This document shows positions 23,748-32,598 of a stretch of DNA of 64,000 nucleotides, in pieces. The number at the start of each line of letters is the position of its first letter. Position 1 is the first letter of the stretch. The position numbers and the translations under genes were made by a program. The DNA is from JAAFIP01 sp031367325. GTDB taxonomy: Bacteria; Pseudomonadota; Gammaproteobacteria; Burkholderiales; Burkholderiaceae_C. Below the pieces are notes generated by a model. It made no database searches. It saw nothing but the letters and a program-made list of their open reading frames with translations, and was not told the DNA's origin. Location of the stretch: NCBI GenBank assembly GCA_031367325.1, contig JANLPQ010000038.1:22958-86957 (forward strand). Reading direction: 5' to 3'.

Positions 23748-24335
23748 ATGATGACAATATTCACCGATCCATGGCTTCGTCAATGGTTACCGCTCATTGC
23801 CCAAGCTACAAACGGCATGCCTTTGCTTGAAATTGGCTGTGGCTCTGGTGCTGACACATCCGAGCTGATCCGAAGTGGTTTGCAGGTTGTGGCCTTCGAT
23901 TTGTCACCAGAGGCTGTCCAAGCAGCCAAGCGCACTGCACCCAGTGCATCAATCACGGTGCAAAGCGTCACAGATCCATTTCCGCTTGAGGGAACAGGAC
24001 TAGGGGCGGTGATTGCAAGCCTGTCTCTTCACTACTTCTCGTGGGCGCAGACGATCAGCATTGCCGCTCGCATTCATTCCACATTGAAACCGGAAGGCTT
24101 ATTTTTGTGTCGCTTAAACTCAAGTGAAGACAAAAACTTTGGTTCGGTCGGACACCCTGAAATTGAACCCGGCCTCTATTTGGTTAATGGTCAGCCTAAG
24201 CGATTCTTTAGCAAGGCTGATGTGGAGAAAATGTTTTCCTCAGGCTGGAAAAAGCTCAGTTGCGAACAAACGTGCTCAAGAAAGTATGGGCTTCAAAAGC
24301 ATATGTGGGAAGTGGCACTACGCCGCGATGCATAA
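23748..24335 (+). CDS. Class I SAM-dependent methyltransferase
   Basis: A 195-residue protein. Motif I LLEIGCGSGADTSELI (25-40), motif II VVAFDLSPEAVQAAKR, and motif IV-like GAVIASLSLHYFSW. The C-terminal part carries LKPEGLFLCRLNS and SRKYGLQKHMWEVALRR, as in tellurite-resistance TehB-like and related small methyltransferases. The substrate is unknown. ATG 23748 and 23751 are both possible; GAGG at 23740 favours the first. It is part of the AT-richer patch and is followed by a DUF1993 gene 57 bases on. Confidence 0.85.
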   Translation: MMTIFTDPWLRQWLPLIAQATNGMPLLEIGCGSGADTSELIRSGLQVVAFDLSPEAVQAAKRTAPSASITVQSVTDPFPLEGTGLGAVIASLSLHYFSWAQTISIAARIHSTLKPEGLFLCRLNSSEDKNFGSVGHPEIEPGLYLVNGQPKRFFSKADVEKMFSSGWKKLSCEQTCSRKYGLQKHMWEVALRRDA

Positions 24336-24392
24336 ACCTAACTCAAGATATCACGCCGTTGGTGCTTTCTTAGTTCAAACCTTAGAGTACCA

Positions 24393-24926
24393 ATGAAGCA
24401 TCCGAAAATATTTGAAGCGTGCGTTCCAGTCTTAGTACGCTATCTGGAAAGTCTAGAGCGAATCCTTGTTGCAGTCGAGGTTCTGCCCGAGCAAGAGTGG
24501 AACGTCGTACTTCAATCACAGCTTGCACCTGACATGCTTCCCTTTTATAAGCAAGTCGAGACGGCAGCGTACTTTGCTCTGAGGACTGCGTACCCTTTGG
24601 CAGGGTTGCCAGTCCCGCCCTTCCTGGAGTCGGCTCCTGCGCTTGTGGCCCTGCATGCGAGAGTCAAATCCACACTTGGCCTGCTGCAAGACTTGAGCCC
24701 TTCGGATTTTATTGACGCGCAGGATCGGACAATCCATGAGAAGGGCGGCGCTGCCCTCATCGAACTTCCAGCCGACCAATTCCTCCATGAGTTTGCCTTG
24801 CCGAACTTTTTCTTCCACCTTAACATGGCGTACGCACTGGCTCGCCTGCACGGCTGCAGGCTCGGTAAGACGCAATACGATGGCTTTCACGTTTATAAAA
24901 AGAGAGCTGACCTGTGCCGAAATTAA
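24393..24926 (+). CDS. DUF1993 family protein
   Basis: A 177-residue all-alpha protein of the DUF1993 family (DinB-like four-helix bundle). Marks are FEACVPVLVRYLESLERIL, LAPDMLPFYKQVETAAYFALR, the LAGLPVPPFLES loop and FFFHLNMAYALARLHG. Family members may bind metal, but the usual three His of DinB are not obvious here. The function is unknown. It is likely co-transcribed with the methyltransferase upstream. Confidence 0.8.
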   Translation: MKHPKIFEACVPVLVRYLESLERILVAVEVLPEQEWNVVLQSQLAPDMLPFYKQVETAAYFALRTAYPLAGLPVPPFLESAPALVALHARVKSTLGLLQDLSPSDFIDAQDRTIHEKGGAALIELPADQFLHEFALPNFFFHLNMAYALARLHGCRLGKTQYDGFHVYKKRADLCRN

Positions 24927-25114
24927 ACCATCAAAATCACGAAAACGTTCGGCGTTGCGCTGCCCAAACCAAGGAGAGACCATAGCCTTCCTATGTAGCG
25001 TTTCTTCGTGGCCCCGTGTTTATGACTCTGATCGAAAAAACTTTTGGCACCAACGTGACTACGCGTACTTGGGACACCGTCAAGTAGTGCTCAAAAGCTT
25101 AAATAAAATCAAAC

Positions 25115-26767
25115 TTACCTACCCGTCCTGCGGCGTTCCATCACAGCGTCCCAGCGGTCTACACGCCGCTGCATCATCAGCGTAGTTTTGTCTTTCAGCT
25201 TTTGCTGCATCTCGGTGGTTATCTCTAGTGCGTTCGCGGCTTCTTTAGCGGCCACGGCAGGTAGCTTGTCGTCGGCTTCTTCGGCACGTTTAAGTGCGCC
25301 GCTGTTGCTGTTGGCGCGGCCAATGGTGATGGCGAGTTTGGAGAACACGTCGTTGCGGTTGTTCAGGTCGCCCGTGGTTTGCACATAAAACGGTACAAAG
25401 ATCGGGCCAATACTGGTGAGGCCTTGGTAGTCGCCTAAGAACAGGCCGCGCGCTACGGGTGCAGTAGATAAATCGAAAGGTCCAGTGACGCGGCTTTCGC
25501 GCCACGATGCACCGCCATCTTTAGACCGTAGCAGCCAGTAGTCGGTAGGTAAGTTGGCAGGGTCAGCTGTGTTGCTACGCAGGTCGTAGTGGGTAATGCC
25601 GATGGTGCCGTCATAGCGCACATGCACGATGGGGGTAAAGGCTTGTACGCTAGGCTCGCGGTTGATTTGCGTAGGGGCTGACCAGCTTAGGCCGCCGTCT
25701 AGCGAGCTGGCAAATGCGATACCATCGCGTGCGCCTGCACTAAAGCGCGAGTCAGCCCAGGTGACGTACAGCTGCCCTTTTTTTCCCACAGCGATCGACC
25801 CAATGCCTGCGCCGTCGCGGATGGCGGTACCGTTTTCAGGGTCTTTGGTGCCAATGCTTAAATCATCGGCAATTTTGATAGGTTGCGACCAAGTTTGGCC
25901 TTTGTCAGTTGATCGGATGATCGCGTAAAACGATGCGCCAGTGTTTTGATTGATTTGCGTAAACAGGTTGATCACCACACCGTTGGGCAGCACCACAATT
26001 TGGTTACCAATAGTTTGCGTGATCGGGCCGGGGTCGTAGATGGCCTTGGTAGGCTCCCACGTTTTGCCATTGTCTATGCTGCGTGCCAACAAGGTAGGGC
26101 CACCGCCAGTGTCCAGTAGCCGGTCCCACACGGCGTAGACATAGCGAGAATCGGTAGGGTCAGCAGTAATAGAGTTTTTGTCGTTAAAAAACTGTGGGCC
26201 CGCATCACGAATCAGCGTGGTGGTGGGGCTCCATGTGCGCCCACCGTCGGTCGAGCGGGTGGCCAGCATAGCGCTGACGCCATCTGCTTCAAAAGACTCG
26301 CCGCTGACCGTCAAAGCCATTTGGTGCACCACGCCGTTAGGCGAGAAACTTACCCACGGGTCAGACGCGCGGTTGTAGTCGCCGCCGTTGGCTGCCGTGC
26401 CGCCCGCGCAGCGCGAATAGGGCAAATACGTTTGCTTCCACGTCACGCCACCGTCAAATGACACCCCTGTGCCTATGCCCTGCGCACCGCCGTTAGACCA
26501 GCGGTCTTGGTGCCACACGCCCACTAAGTTAAGCGGGTTGCGTGGGTTTGCAGATATATACGGCTCCACCTCAGAATTTTTAAATAAATTGCCAGTTTGT
26601 GGCCCGTTGCAGTTGTCGGCAAACGGGCTGGGCGCAGAGGCTTTAAAACGAAAATCAAAAAAATCAAACGCATTGGCTGCAGCCAAACCACTGTGCGTGG
26701 CTAGAGCGCATAGGGCAAGCTGAGCAGCCAGCCGGGTGCGAGAATGTGAACGCAAGATAGATTGCAT
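25115..26767 (-). CDS. Exported BNR/Asp-box (sialidase-like) protein
   Basis: A 550-residue six-bladed beta-propeller of the exo-alpha-sialidase superfamily. Several Asp-boxes S-x-D-x-G-x-TW are present: SFDGGVTWKQ, STDGGRTWSP, SIDNGKTWEP, STDKGQTWSQ, SLDGGLSWSA, SKDGGASWRE. The signal peptide (LAAQLALCALATHSGLAAANA) and AGGAG support ATG 26767. The C-terminal 60 residues are charged and helical (TTEMQQKLKDKTTLMMQRRV). True sialidase activity needs an Arg triad and a Tyr-Glu pair that I cannot confirm, so the substrate is open. Confidence 0.82.
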   Translation of the reverse strand: MQSILRSHSRTRLAAQLALCALATHSGLAAANAFDFFDFRFKASAPSPFADNCNGPQTGNLFKNSEVEPYISANPRNPLNLVGVWHQDRWSNGGAQGIGTGVSFDGGVTWKQTYLPYSRCAGGTAANGGDYNRASDPWVSFSPNGVVHQMALTVSGESFEADGVSAMLATRSTDGGRTWSPTTTLIRDAGPQFFNDKNSITADPTDSRYVYAVWDRLLDTGGGPTLLARSIDNGKTWEPTKAIYDPGPITQTIGNQIVVLPNGVVINLFTQINQNTGASFYAIIRSTDKGQTWSQPIKIADDLSIGTKDPENGTAIRDGAGIGSIAVGKKGQLYVTWADSRFSAGARDGIAFASSLDGGLSWSAPTQINREPSVQAFTPIVHVRYDGTIGITHYDLRSNTADPANLPTDYWLLRSKDGGASWRESRVTGPFDLSTAPVARGLFLGDYQGLTSIGPIFVPFYVQTTGDLNNRNDVFSKLAITIGRANSNSGALKRAEEADDKLPAVAAKEAANALEITTEMQQKLKDKTTLMMQRRVDRWDAVMERRRTGR

Positions 26768-26968
26768 AAATGCTCCTTGAATGGTTTGTAAAGCATTGCA
26801 TCGTAGGATTAAGTTCCCGCGCCATCTACCGTGATTGCGTAAGGCATGTAAGCCTAAGGCGGTATCTGGCAACAATGTGTTTGTATATCTAGGCGTAAAA
26901 AAGCACCTAGCCTTTGCGGGCCAGATGCTTAGGTTGTAGTTCGCCGACAGGCGATCTACAAGGGTGGT

Positions 26969-28666
26969 TTACTCAGCAACGTCTTCTGGGAAATGCTTCC
27001 ATTTCGGCACATCGGTGCCAGCACGTTTCAAGAGGGCTTGGCCTTGGCCGACCGGTTTGCCTACTATGCCGTTAACTACTTTGGTGCTCATGGCAAATTG
27101 CAGTGTGGCATAGGCTACTGCGTCTGAGTTCACGTCTAAGGCAAACAAATTCATGTTGCCATAGTTATCACACGCTTGGTGGTAACAAGGGTCGTACGCT
27201 ATACCTGTCAGGCCGCCCCATACTTCGGCTTCGGCCACGGTTTTGGTGCCTTCAGCGCCGGTAAACAAGCCGCCTGACGGAATGCCCGCTGCGATGAACG
27301 GTCCGTAGTCTGAGCGCCCATCAAAGTCAGTGCCTTTGAAGGGCAGCAAAGTTTTGTTGTAGAAGGTCTCAAAAGTTTTTTCAATACCTGTAGAGCCTAC
27401 CGGGCCCGGGCCTGAACCTATGCCGTCAGAGTTGTCACCGTCGTAGATGAAGAACACATGGTTGGGCGATCCGATCATGTCAAAGTTCAGGTATAGCGCG
27501 ATTTTGTTTTTCTCGGCTTCAGGTAAATTCTTGACATAGTTGGTAGAACCTACCAAGCCAGACTCTTCTGCGCTCCACAATGCAAAGCGCACCTTGTTAG
27601 TGGGTTTGATGTTGGCCATTTGCTTGGCAACTTCTAATATGGCCGCACTGCCCGAACCGTTGTCGTTGATGCCGCCGCCTTTGTCTACCGAGTCAAGGTG
27701 CGCGCCCACCATCACCACGTTATCCGCATCGCCGCCTTTGGACTCTGCAATGATGTTGGTAGTAGTGACTGTGCCGCGCAAAGTGCTGGTGTTAACTGAC
27801 AACACCAAGCCTGGTATAGCGCTGAGCTGTTGGCCCACGGTTTGCGGTACCGCTGTAACGGCGATGTTCAAAGCAAACTCTGCACCCAACGTGCCGTTGA
27901 GCTCGCCTGCGGCGTTGTTGTAGATCACTACGGCAGATGCGCCGGCAGCTTGTGCGTTGGTGGCCTTCGATGCAAACGTGCATGCGCCTCGGCTGATCAG
28001 CGCAATATTACCCTTGGTAAAAGTTGCAAAGTCTGCCGTGTTGCAGCCAGTGACGGTGGGTAGCGTGCTTACCGTCGCTGTGACGCTACCACTGCCAGAG
28101 TACGACAAGATATTGGTCTTGATTACTGCAGTGGGTGTAGGTGCTACTTGGGCCAAGCTGGTGCCTGGTAATTCAATAAACGATTGGAATTGAAACGCTT
28201 GACGCGTGACGTTATAGCCCGCAGCTTTAAACACCTTTTCTGCGTAGTCGACAGAATCGTCATGCCCTTTGGTGCCTGCTACGCGCGTGCCACCATTGGC
28301 TGCAGCAATATCACGCAACTTTAGCTGGTGCGCGCGCACGCCATCCAGCGTCACGCAAGTTAGCAGCTTTTTAAAGGTGTTGTTGTTGCGGTCTTTGCAG
28401 GCCTTGCGGCTTTCTTCTTTCTCGATGGCGGTTTCGTCTTCTAGCGCCAGCATGATTTTGGCGTCTTCGGCGGCTGCCACTACGCCGGCTACTTCGCTGG
28501 CGTTGGTGGCCTCTGTACTGGCAGCTGCGTTAGTGGGGTTAGCGTCACCGCCGCCTCCACCGCAGGCCACTAGGCCAATAGACACGGCAAACGCCAGATA
28601 GGCACCTGCCCACCACCTTGTGGGTTTGGACAGGTTGTGTTCACGGATATTCTGAATCCAAGACAT
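26969..28666 (-). CDS. M28 family aminopeptidase with PA domain, lipoprotein
   Basis: A 565-residue exported zinc peptidase. The lipoprotein signal ends LVACGGGGG. A PA insertion domain (about 200-285; GNIALISRGACTFASKATNAQ) precedes the M28 core with the co-catalytic zinc ligands VGAHLDSVD, NDNGSGSAAILE, AEESGLVGS, NFDMIGS and the late YHQACD. It would release N-terminal residues from peptides outside the inner membrane. ATG 28666 with GAGG upstream is preferred to GTG 28675. The very long Ala/Thr/Glu-rich N-terminal linker is probably disordered. Confidence 0.9.
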   Translation of the reverse strand: MSWIQNIREHNLSKPTRWWAGAYLAFAVSIGLVACGGGGGDANPTNAAASTEATNASEVAGVVAAAEDAKIMLALEDETAIEKEESRKACKDRNNNTFKKLLTCVTLDGVRAHQLKLRDIAAANGGTRVAGTKGHDDSVDYAEKVFKAAGYNVTRQAFQFQSFIELPGTSLAQVAPTPTAVIKTNILSYSGSGSVTATVSTLPTVTGCNTADFATFTKGNIALISRGACTFASKATNAQAAGASAVVIYNNAAGELNGTLGAEFALNIAVTAVPQTVGQQLSAIPGLVLSVNTSTLRGTVTTTNIIAESKGGDADNVVMVGAHLDSVDKGGGINDNGSGSAAILEVAKQMANIKPTNKVRFALWSAEESGLVGSTNYVKNLPEAEKNKIALYLNFDMIGSPNHVFFIYDGDNSDGIGSGPGPVGSTGIEKTFETFYNKTLLPFKGTDFDGRSDYGPFIAAGIPSGGLFTGAEGTKTVAEAEVWGGLTGIAYDPCYHQACDNYGNMNLFALDVNSDAVAYATLQFAMSTKVVNGIVGKPVGQGQALLKRAGTDVPKWKHFPEDVAE

Positions 28667-28936
28667 GATCGTCACCTCGCTTAAATTTTGTTAGTAAAGG
28701 CACAAAATCTAGTCAGTCAGGTCATTCGTATAGGGTAGTTACACGACAGCCCTGAAAGCCTAGTAAATTCTCGCAACCTGCACCATAAAGCTACAAGAAG
28801 TTGTGCAAGATATCACCAAGGCGTGCGCGCAGCTACCAAATGCGCGTAAGAGTTACGGTTGTCACCTACGCACACATGCGTGTGGCGATGCAACTTATAT
28901 TGCGAGGTGTGAAATAACGTGTCTTGGCAGTTGCAA

Positions 28937-31900
28937 TCAACCCGCTAGCAGTGCTGCATTGCCGCCTGCAGCCGTAGTGTTAACCGTGACGGTTTGCTCT
29001 GCACAAAACCGCAGCAGGTAGTGCGGGCCACCGGCTTTAGGGCCTGTGCCAGACAGGCCTTCGCCGCCAAAGGGCTGTACACCTACCACTGCGCCGATGG
29101 TGCTGCGGTTGATATACACGTTGCCAATATGCGCGGCGTGCGCCAGTGCCTGGGCGCGGCTGTCAATGCGGGTTTGAATGCCGATTGTCAGGCCGTAGCC
29201 TAGTGCGTTGATCTGGTCGATGACTTGCATGGGCTCACCTTTGTAACGCACTACCTGCAGCACGGGGCCGAATATTTCGGCTTTTGCATCGGCAATGTTG
29301 GCCACTTCAAACATTTGCGGTACTACTAAATTAATAGCTGCTTGAGCAGGATTTACTTGGGTTAACAGCTGTTTTGACTGTGAAAATAGGTGTTTGAGGT
29401 GCTGCGCAATGTTTTGGTACGCCTCGGCGTCGATCACGCGCGGGACGTCGGTGGCCAAGTCGGCGCTGTCGCCACACACCAGTTCTTGCGCAGCACCAGC
29501 AATCATCTTGATCACGTTGTCGGCTATGGCCTCGTGCACGCACAGCAGGCGCAGGGCCGAGCAGCGTTGGCCGGCAGAGCGAAACGCGCTTTGTATCACT
29601 GCGTCGCACACTTGCTCGGGCAGGGCGCTGCTGTCGACCACCATGGCGTTGATGCCGCCAGTCTCGGCTATCAGCGGGGTGATGGGGCCGTCTTTGGCGG
29701 CCAAAGCGCGGTTGATAATTTTGGCCACTTGCGTAGATCCGGTAAACACCACGCCTGCTATGCCATCCAAGGCAACTAACGCAGCGCCCACCGTATCGCC
29801 CGGACCGTGGCACAGCTGCAGCGCGTCTGCAGGAACGCCTGCGGCATGCAGCAAAGCAACCGCCGCTTGCGCCACGCCGGGCGTTTGCTCAGCAGGCTTG
29901 GCCAGCACCGTATTGCCGGTGGCCAGTGCGGCAGCCACTTGGCCCATGAAGATAGCCAGCGGAAAATTCCACGGACTGATGCACACCCACACACCACGCG
30001 GCTTGAGGCGCAGCGTGTTGGTTTCGCCCGTAACGCCAGATGCCATGCCCTGCATCACCGCATCGCTATGGTGAGGCAAGCTAACAGGCTGCATCACCCG
30101 CTCTGCCTCGTTAGCGTAGTAGCGCAAAAAGTCTATCGCCTCGCGCACTTCTGACACGGCATCGCCCCAAGTTTTAAAAGCTTCTTTGACCAGCAGCGCG
30201 CAAAAAGTGGGCAACTGATGTTGCAGTGTGTCGGCGGCGGTACGCAGTATGGCGGCGCGTTGTGCCACCGGTGTGTTGCTCCAAATTCTATAGCTGCTTG
30301 AGCAGGTATCTAGGGCGCTAGAGGCTAATTTTGCATCAAATAGTGAAACATGGGGCACTGTGCAGCGCGCCAGTGCGTTCAGCAGTGGCGCGCGCATCGA
30401 CTCGTCGGCCATGTCAATGCCCAAGCTGTTAGGCCGTGCTGCGCCGTACAGCGCAGCAGGCATGGGCAGCGATGTACTGCTGTCCAGCCGCAATGGTGAG
30501 ATCAGCAGTGTGTCCATGCCCACTGATTCATCAGCCAGCTGGTGCACAAACGATGAGTTAGCACCGTTTTCTAGCAAGCGGCGCACCAGGTAGGCCAGCA
30601 GGTCGCGGTGCGCGCCCACGGGGGCGTAGATGCGGCAATGCACCAGCGGGTTCTTCAGCACCTCGCGGTAAATGCCCTCGCCCATGCCGTGCAGGCGCTG
30701 CAGCTCGAACTGTGGGCCTTGCGCACCGGATGGCTCAGCGCCGGGCAGCGCAGTAGACTGGGGGCTCACTGATTCAGCGCCGGGCCGTCCCAAGCTGGAT
30801 CGCGCCCCCTCGGGGGGAAGCGACCCGCGCAGCGGGGCAGCGTGGGGGCGTGTTTCTGCAGGGAGCGTGGGGGCACGTCCTGCCATCTGCAAAATAGCCG
30901 CAATCGTGCCCGCGTTGTGCGTTGCAAACTGCGGGTACACCGCGTCGCTGGCGGCCAGCAGTGCGCGGGCGCAGGCCAGGTACGAGACGTCAGTGTGGTG
31001 TTTGTGGGTGAACACGGGGTAGTGCGGCAGCCCCATTTCTTGCGTGCGTTTGACCTCTGCGTCCCAGTAGGCACCTTTGACCAAGCGGCACATTAGCTTA
31101 ACGCGGTGTTTGCGCGCCAGCGCGATGATGTGCGCAATCAAATCCAAGCTGCGCGACTGGTAAGCCTGCATGGCCAAGCCAAAGCCTTGCCACTGCGGGT
31201 AGTGCGCAGCGATTTTCTCGATCAATGCTTCCAGCACGTCTAGCGACAGTTCAAGCCGGTCTACTTCTTCAGCGTCAATCGTTAAATTAATGTTGGCGCG
31301 CGCCGCCAGTTCGCAGAGGCCCCACACGCGCGGCACCAGCTCGGACATCACGCGCGAGCGCTGCGTGTACTCGTAGCGCGGGTGCAGCGCGCTTAGCTTG
31401 ATGGATATGCCATCAGCGGTGTGCGGGCTGCTGTACGTACCGTTAGTTTGAATGCCTTTTGATGCTGTAGAGCCCGTATCACCTGCTCGAGCAGCTATTG
31501 AGTTAATAGCATTTGTATAGCTGGCCAAGTACTGCTGGGCATCATGCTCGGTGCGCGCACCTTCGCCCAGCATGTCGTAGCTAAAGGTGAGCCCAGGGCT
31601 TTGGCGTGCAATTTTTTGCGCCTCGCCAATGGTTTGGCCCAATACAAATTGTTTGCCCAGCAGCGCCACCGCACGCAGCGTGGCCGCCACCACCGTGCGT
31701 GCGCCCAGCTTAGCGATCAGGCTGGGCTGGGTGTTGGCGTCGGTGGGTAAAAAGTGCTTGCTCATACCAATGGCGGCAGACGATAAACGGGCCAGCACCG
31801 CATCACCCGTGCCGTCAAAATCAGCGCGGCCTAGCTGGTCAGTGGTTAGCGCAATGGCAGTTTCTACATCGGGCACACGCAGCAGCGCCTCGGCCAAGCG

Positions 31901-32107
31901 CATCAGCGCCAGGCCCTCGGCGCTAGAGATGGGGTATTCTTTCAGCAAGCTTTCCATAGCCCAAAACGGCGGCGGATTGTCGCGCACGGCTTGCACCCAC
32001 GGGGCGGCCTGCTTGGCCGCTGCGGCCCAGTCAACCGCCCCCTGCAGGCTAGACAACTGGTGCGAGACCACAGACGTCTCAGAGCGGTAGGCAGTAGGTA
32101 GGCGCAT
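28937..32107 (-). CDS. putA: Bifunctional proline dehydrogenase / glutamate-semialdehyde dehydrogenase PutA, with four insertions
   Basis: Oxidises proline to glutamate: an FAD-dependent PRODH half (YDMLGEGART, IKLSALHPRY, RLVKGAYWDAEVKRTQ, FQLQ-type RLHGMGE) and an NAD-dependent P5C dehydrogenase half (CISPWNFPLAIF, ETGGINAMVVDSS, FRSAGQRCSALRL with the catalytic Cys, PFGGEGLSGTGPKAGG). The 1056 residues lack the N-terminal ribbon-helix-helix of autoregulatory PutA. Four in-frame insertions come from repeats: about 196-214, 407-462 (GC-rich, PLRGSLPPEGARSSL), 588-608 and 903-928. All fall between conserved blocks, so the enzyme is likely active. GAGG precedes ATG 32107. The Lrp gene at 35272 is a candidate regulator. 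Confidence 0.95.
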   Translation of the reverse strand: MRLPTAYRSETSVVSHQLSSLQGAVDWAAAAKQAAPWVQAVRDNPPPFWAMESLLKEYPISSAEGLALMRLAEALLRVPDVETAIALTTDQLGRADFDGTGDAVLARLSSAAIGMSKHFLPTDANTQPSLIAKLGARTVVAATLRAVALLGKQFVLGQTIGEAQKIARQSPGLTFSYDMLGEGARTEHDAQQYLASYTNAINSIAARAGDTGSTASKGIQTNGTYSSPHTADGISIKLSALHPRYEYTQRSRVMSELVPRVWGLCELAARANINLTIDAEEVDRLELSLDVLEALIEKIAAHYPQWQGFGLAMQAYQSRSLDLIAHIIALARKHRVKLMCRLVKGAYWDAEVKRTQEMGLPHYPVFTHKHHTDVSYLACARALLAASDAVYPQFATHNAGTIAAILQMAGRAPTLPAETRPHAAPLRGSLPPEGARSSLGRPGAESVSPQSTALPGAEPSGAQGPQFELQRLHGMGEGIYREVLKNPLVHCRIYAPVGAHRDLLAYLVRRLLENGANSSFVHQLADESVGMDTLLISPLRLDSSTSLPMPAALYGAARPNSLGIDMADESMRAPLLNALARCTVPHVSLFDAKLASSALDTCSSSYRIWSNTPVAQRAAILRTAADTLQHQLPTFCALLVKEAFKTWGDAVSEVREAIDFLRYYANEAERVMQPVSLPHHSDAVMQGMASGVTGETNTLRLKPRGVWVCISPWNFPLAIFMGQVAAALATGNTVLAKPAEQTPGVAQAAVALLHAAGVPADALQLCHGPGDTVGAALVALDGIAGVVFTGSTQVAKIINRALAAKDGPITPLIAETGGINAMVVDSSALPEQVCDAVIQSAFRSAGQRCSALRLLCVHEAIADNVIKMIAGAAQELVCGDSADLATDVPRVIDAEAYQNIAQHLKHLFSQSKQLLTQVNPAQAAINLVVPQMFEVANIADAKAEIFGPVLQVVRYKGEPMQVIDQINALGYGLTIGIQTRIDSRAQALAHAAHIGNVYINRSTIGAVVGVQPFGGEGLSGTGPKAGGPHYLLRFCAEQTVTVNTTAAGGNAALLAG
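29323..29378 (-). repeat. Family 1 palindromic repeat, copy 8 (in putA)
   Basis: CTACTAAATTAATAG (29323-29337) and CTGCTTGAGCAG (29338-29349) plus the tail ATTTACTTGGGTTA. It is translated in PutA as Q-V-N-P-A-Q-A-A-I-N-L-V, the same frame as in the folate cyclo-ligase. Confidence 0.9.
30279..30340 (-). repeat. Family 1 palindromic repeat, copy 9 (in putA)
   Basis: ATTCTATAG (30285-30293), CTGCTTGAGCAG (30294-30305) and an extension containing GCTAATTTTGCATCAAA, shared with copy 3. It is read in a different frame: D-T-C-S-S-S-Y-R-I-W. Confidence 0.88.
30726..30890. repeat. GC-rich in-frame insertion in putA
   Basis: A 165-base segment with palindrome CCCCCTCGGGGGG (30805-30817), GACCCGCGCAGCGGGG, duplicated TCAGCGCCGGGC (30729 and 30773) and GCGTGGGGGC (30840 and 30865). 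It encodes about 55 residues rich in Pro, Ala, Gly and Ser between IAAILQMAG and FELQRLHGMGE, which are close together in other PutA proteins. It resembles a GC-rich intergenic repeat known from Comamonadaceae genomes (from memory). Confidence 0.7.
31451..31509 (+). repeat. Family 1 palindromic repeat, copy 10 (in putA, stop codon removed)
   Basis: CTGCTCGAGCAG (31483-31494) and CTATTGAGTTAATAG (31495-31509). Here the gene reads the opposite strand of the element, in the frame where the consensus CTTGAG would give a TGA stop. The copy has CTCGAG, so CGA is read, and the palindrome is still perfect. Confidence 0.88.
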
Positions 32108-32338
32108 AAAAACCTCGGGAAAGTGCGTGATTAACTGAATAATTTGCAATCATGCCGCAATGAATGCCGCATAGTTATCTATTTTTATAATTTTGGTAGT
32201 GATAAATTCTGTCTGTATACCGCAACGCTTGGGCAAACCTTCAAAGTGAATAAGCAGGCATAAAGGCCAGGTTTATGCGGAAACTAGGTTTCTTTGTGGC
32301 TTAATCTAAGGTTACCTAATTTTTAACTGGAGCCCACC

Positions 32339-32506
32339 ATGGCCGTCAAGATCAGAACCGAAGCAGACCGTAAGCGCAGCCCTAAGCCAATTTTGCCTAA
32401 CGGCGTGAACATGCCTGTAAGCCGCGGCCAAAAGCGCAGCCTAGAGCGCGGCAGTGCCACACGCAGCAAGAAAAACGCTGGCAAGCGCTGCGGCAAAGGC
32501 GGCTAA
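32339..32506 (+). CDS. Small highly basic protein (55 aa)
   Basis: A 55-residue protein starting MAVKIRTEADRKRSPKPILP and ending KKNAGKRCGKGG. About a third of the residues are Lys or Arg, with one Cys. GGAG lies 8 bases before the ATG, and a perfect hairpin follows the stop. I do not recognise a named family; the composition suggests nucleic-acid or ribosome binding. It lies between the divergent putA promoter and the response regulator. Coding is supported by the Shine-Dalgarno, codon use and the hairpin. Confidence 0.75.
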   Translation: MAVKIRTEADRKRSPKPILPNGVNMPVSRGQKRSLERGSATRSKKNAGKRCGKGG

Positions 32507-32512
32507 AACTGC

Positions 32513-32544
32513 AATGGTTTAAGTGCACAAGCACTTAAACCATT
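32513..32544 (+). terminator. Perfect 14-bp hairpin after the small basic gene
   Basis: AATGGTTTAAGTGC (32513-32526), loop ACAA, GCACTTAAACCATT (32531-32544). Only a weak T stretch follows, so it may protect or process the transcript rather than end it. Confidence 0.75.
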
Positions 32545-32598
32545 GATTTAAAGTATTTATCAGGCAGTGCGTTCCTGCAGCCCGCAGGGTTCTCGCCA

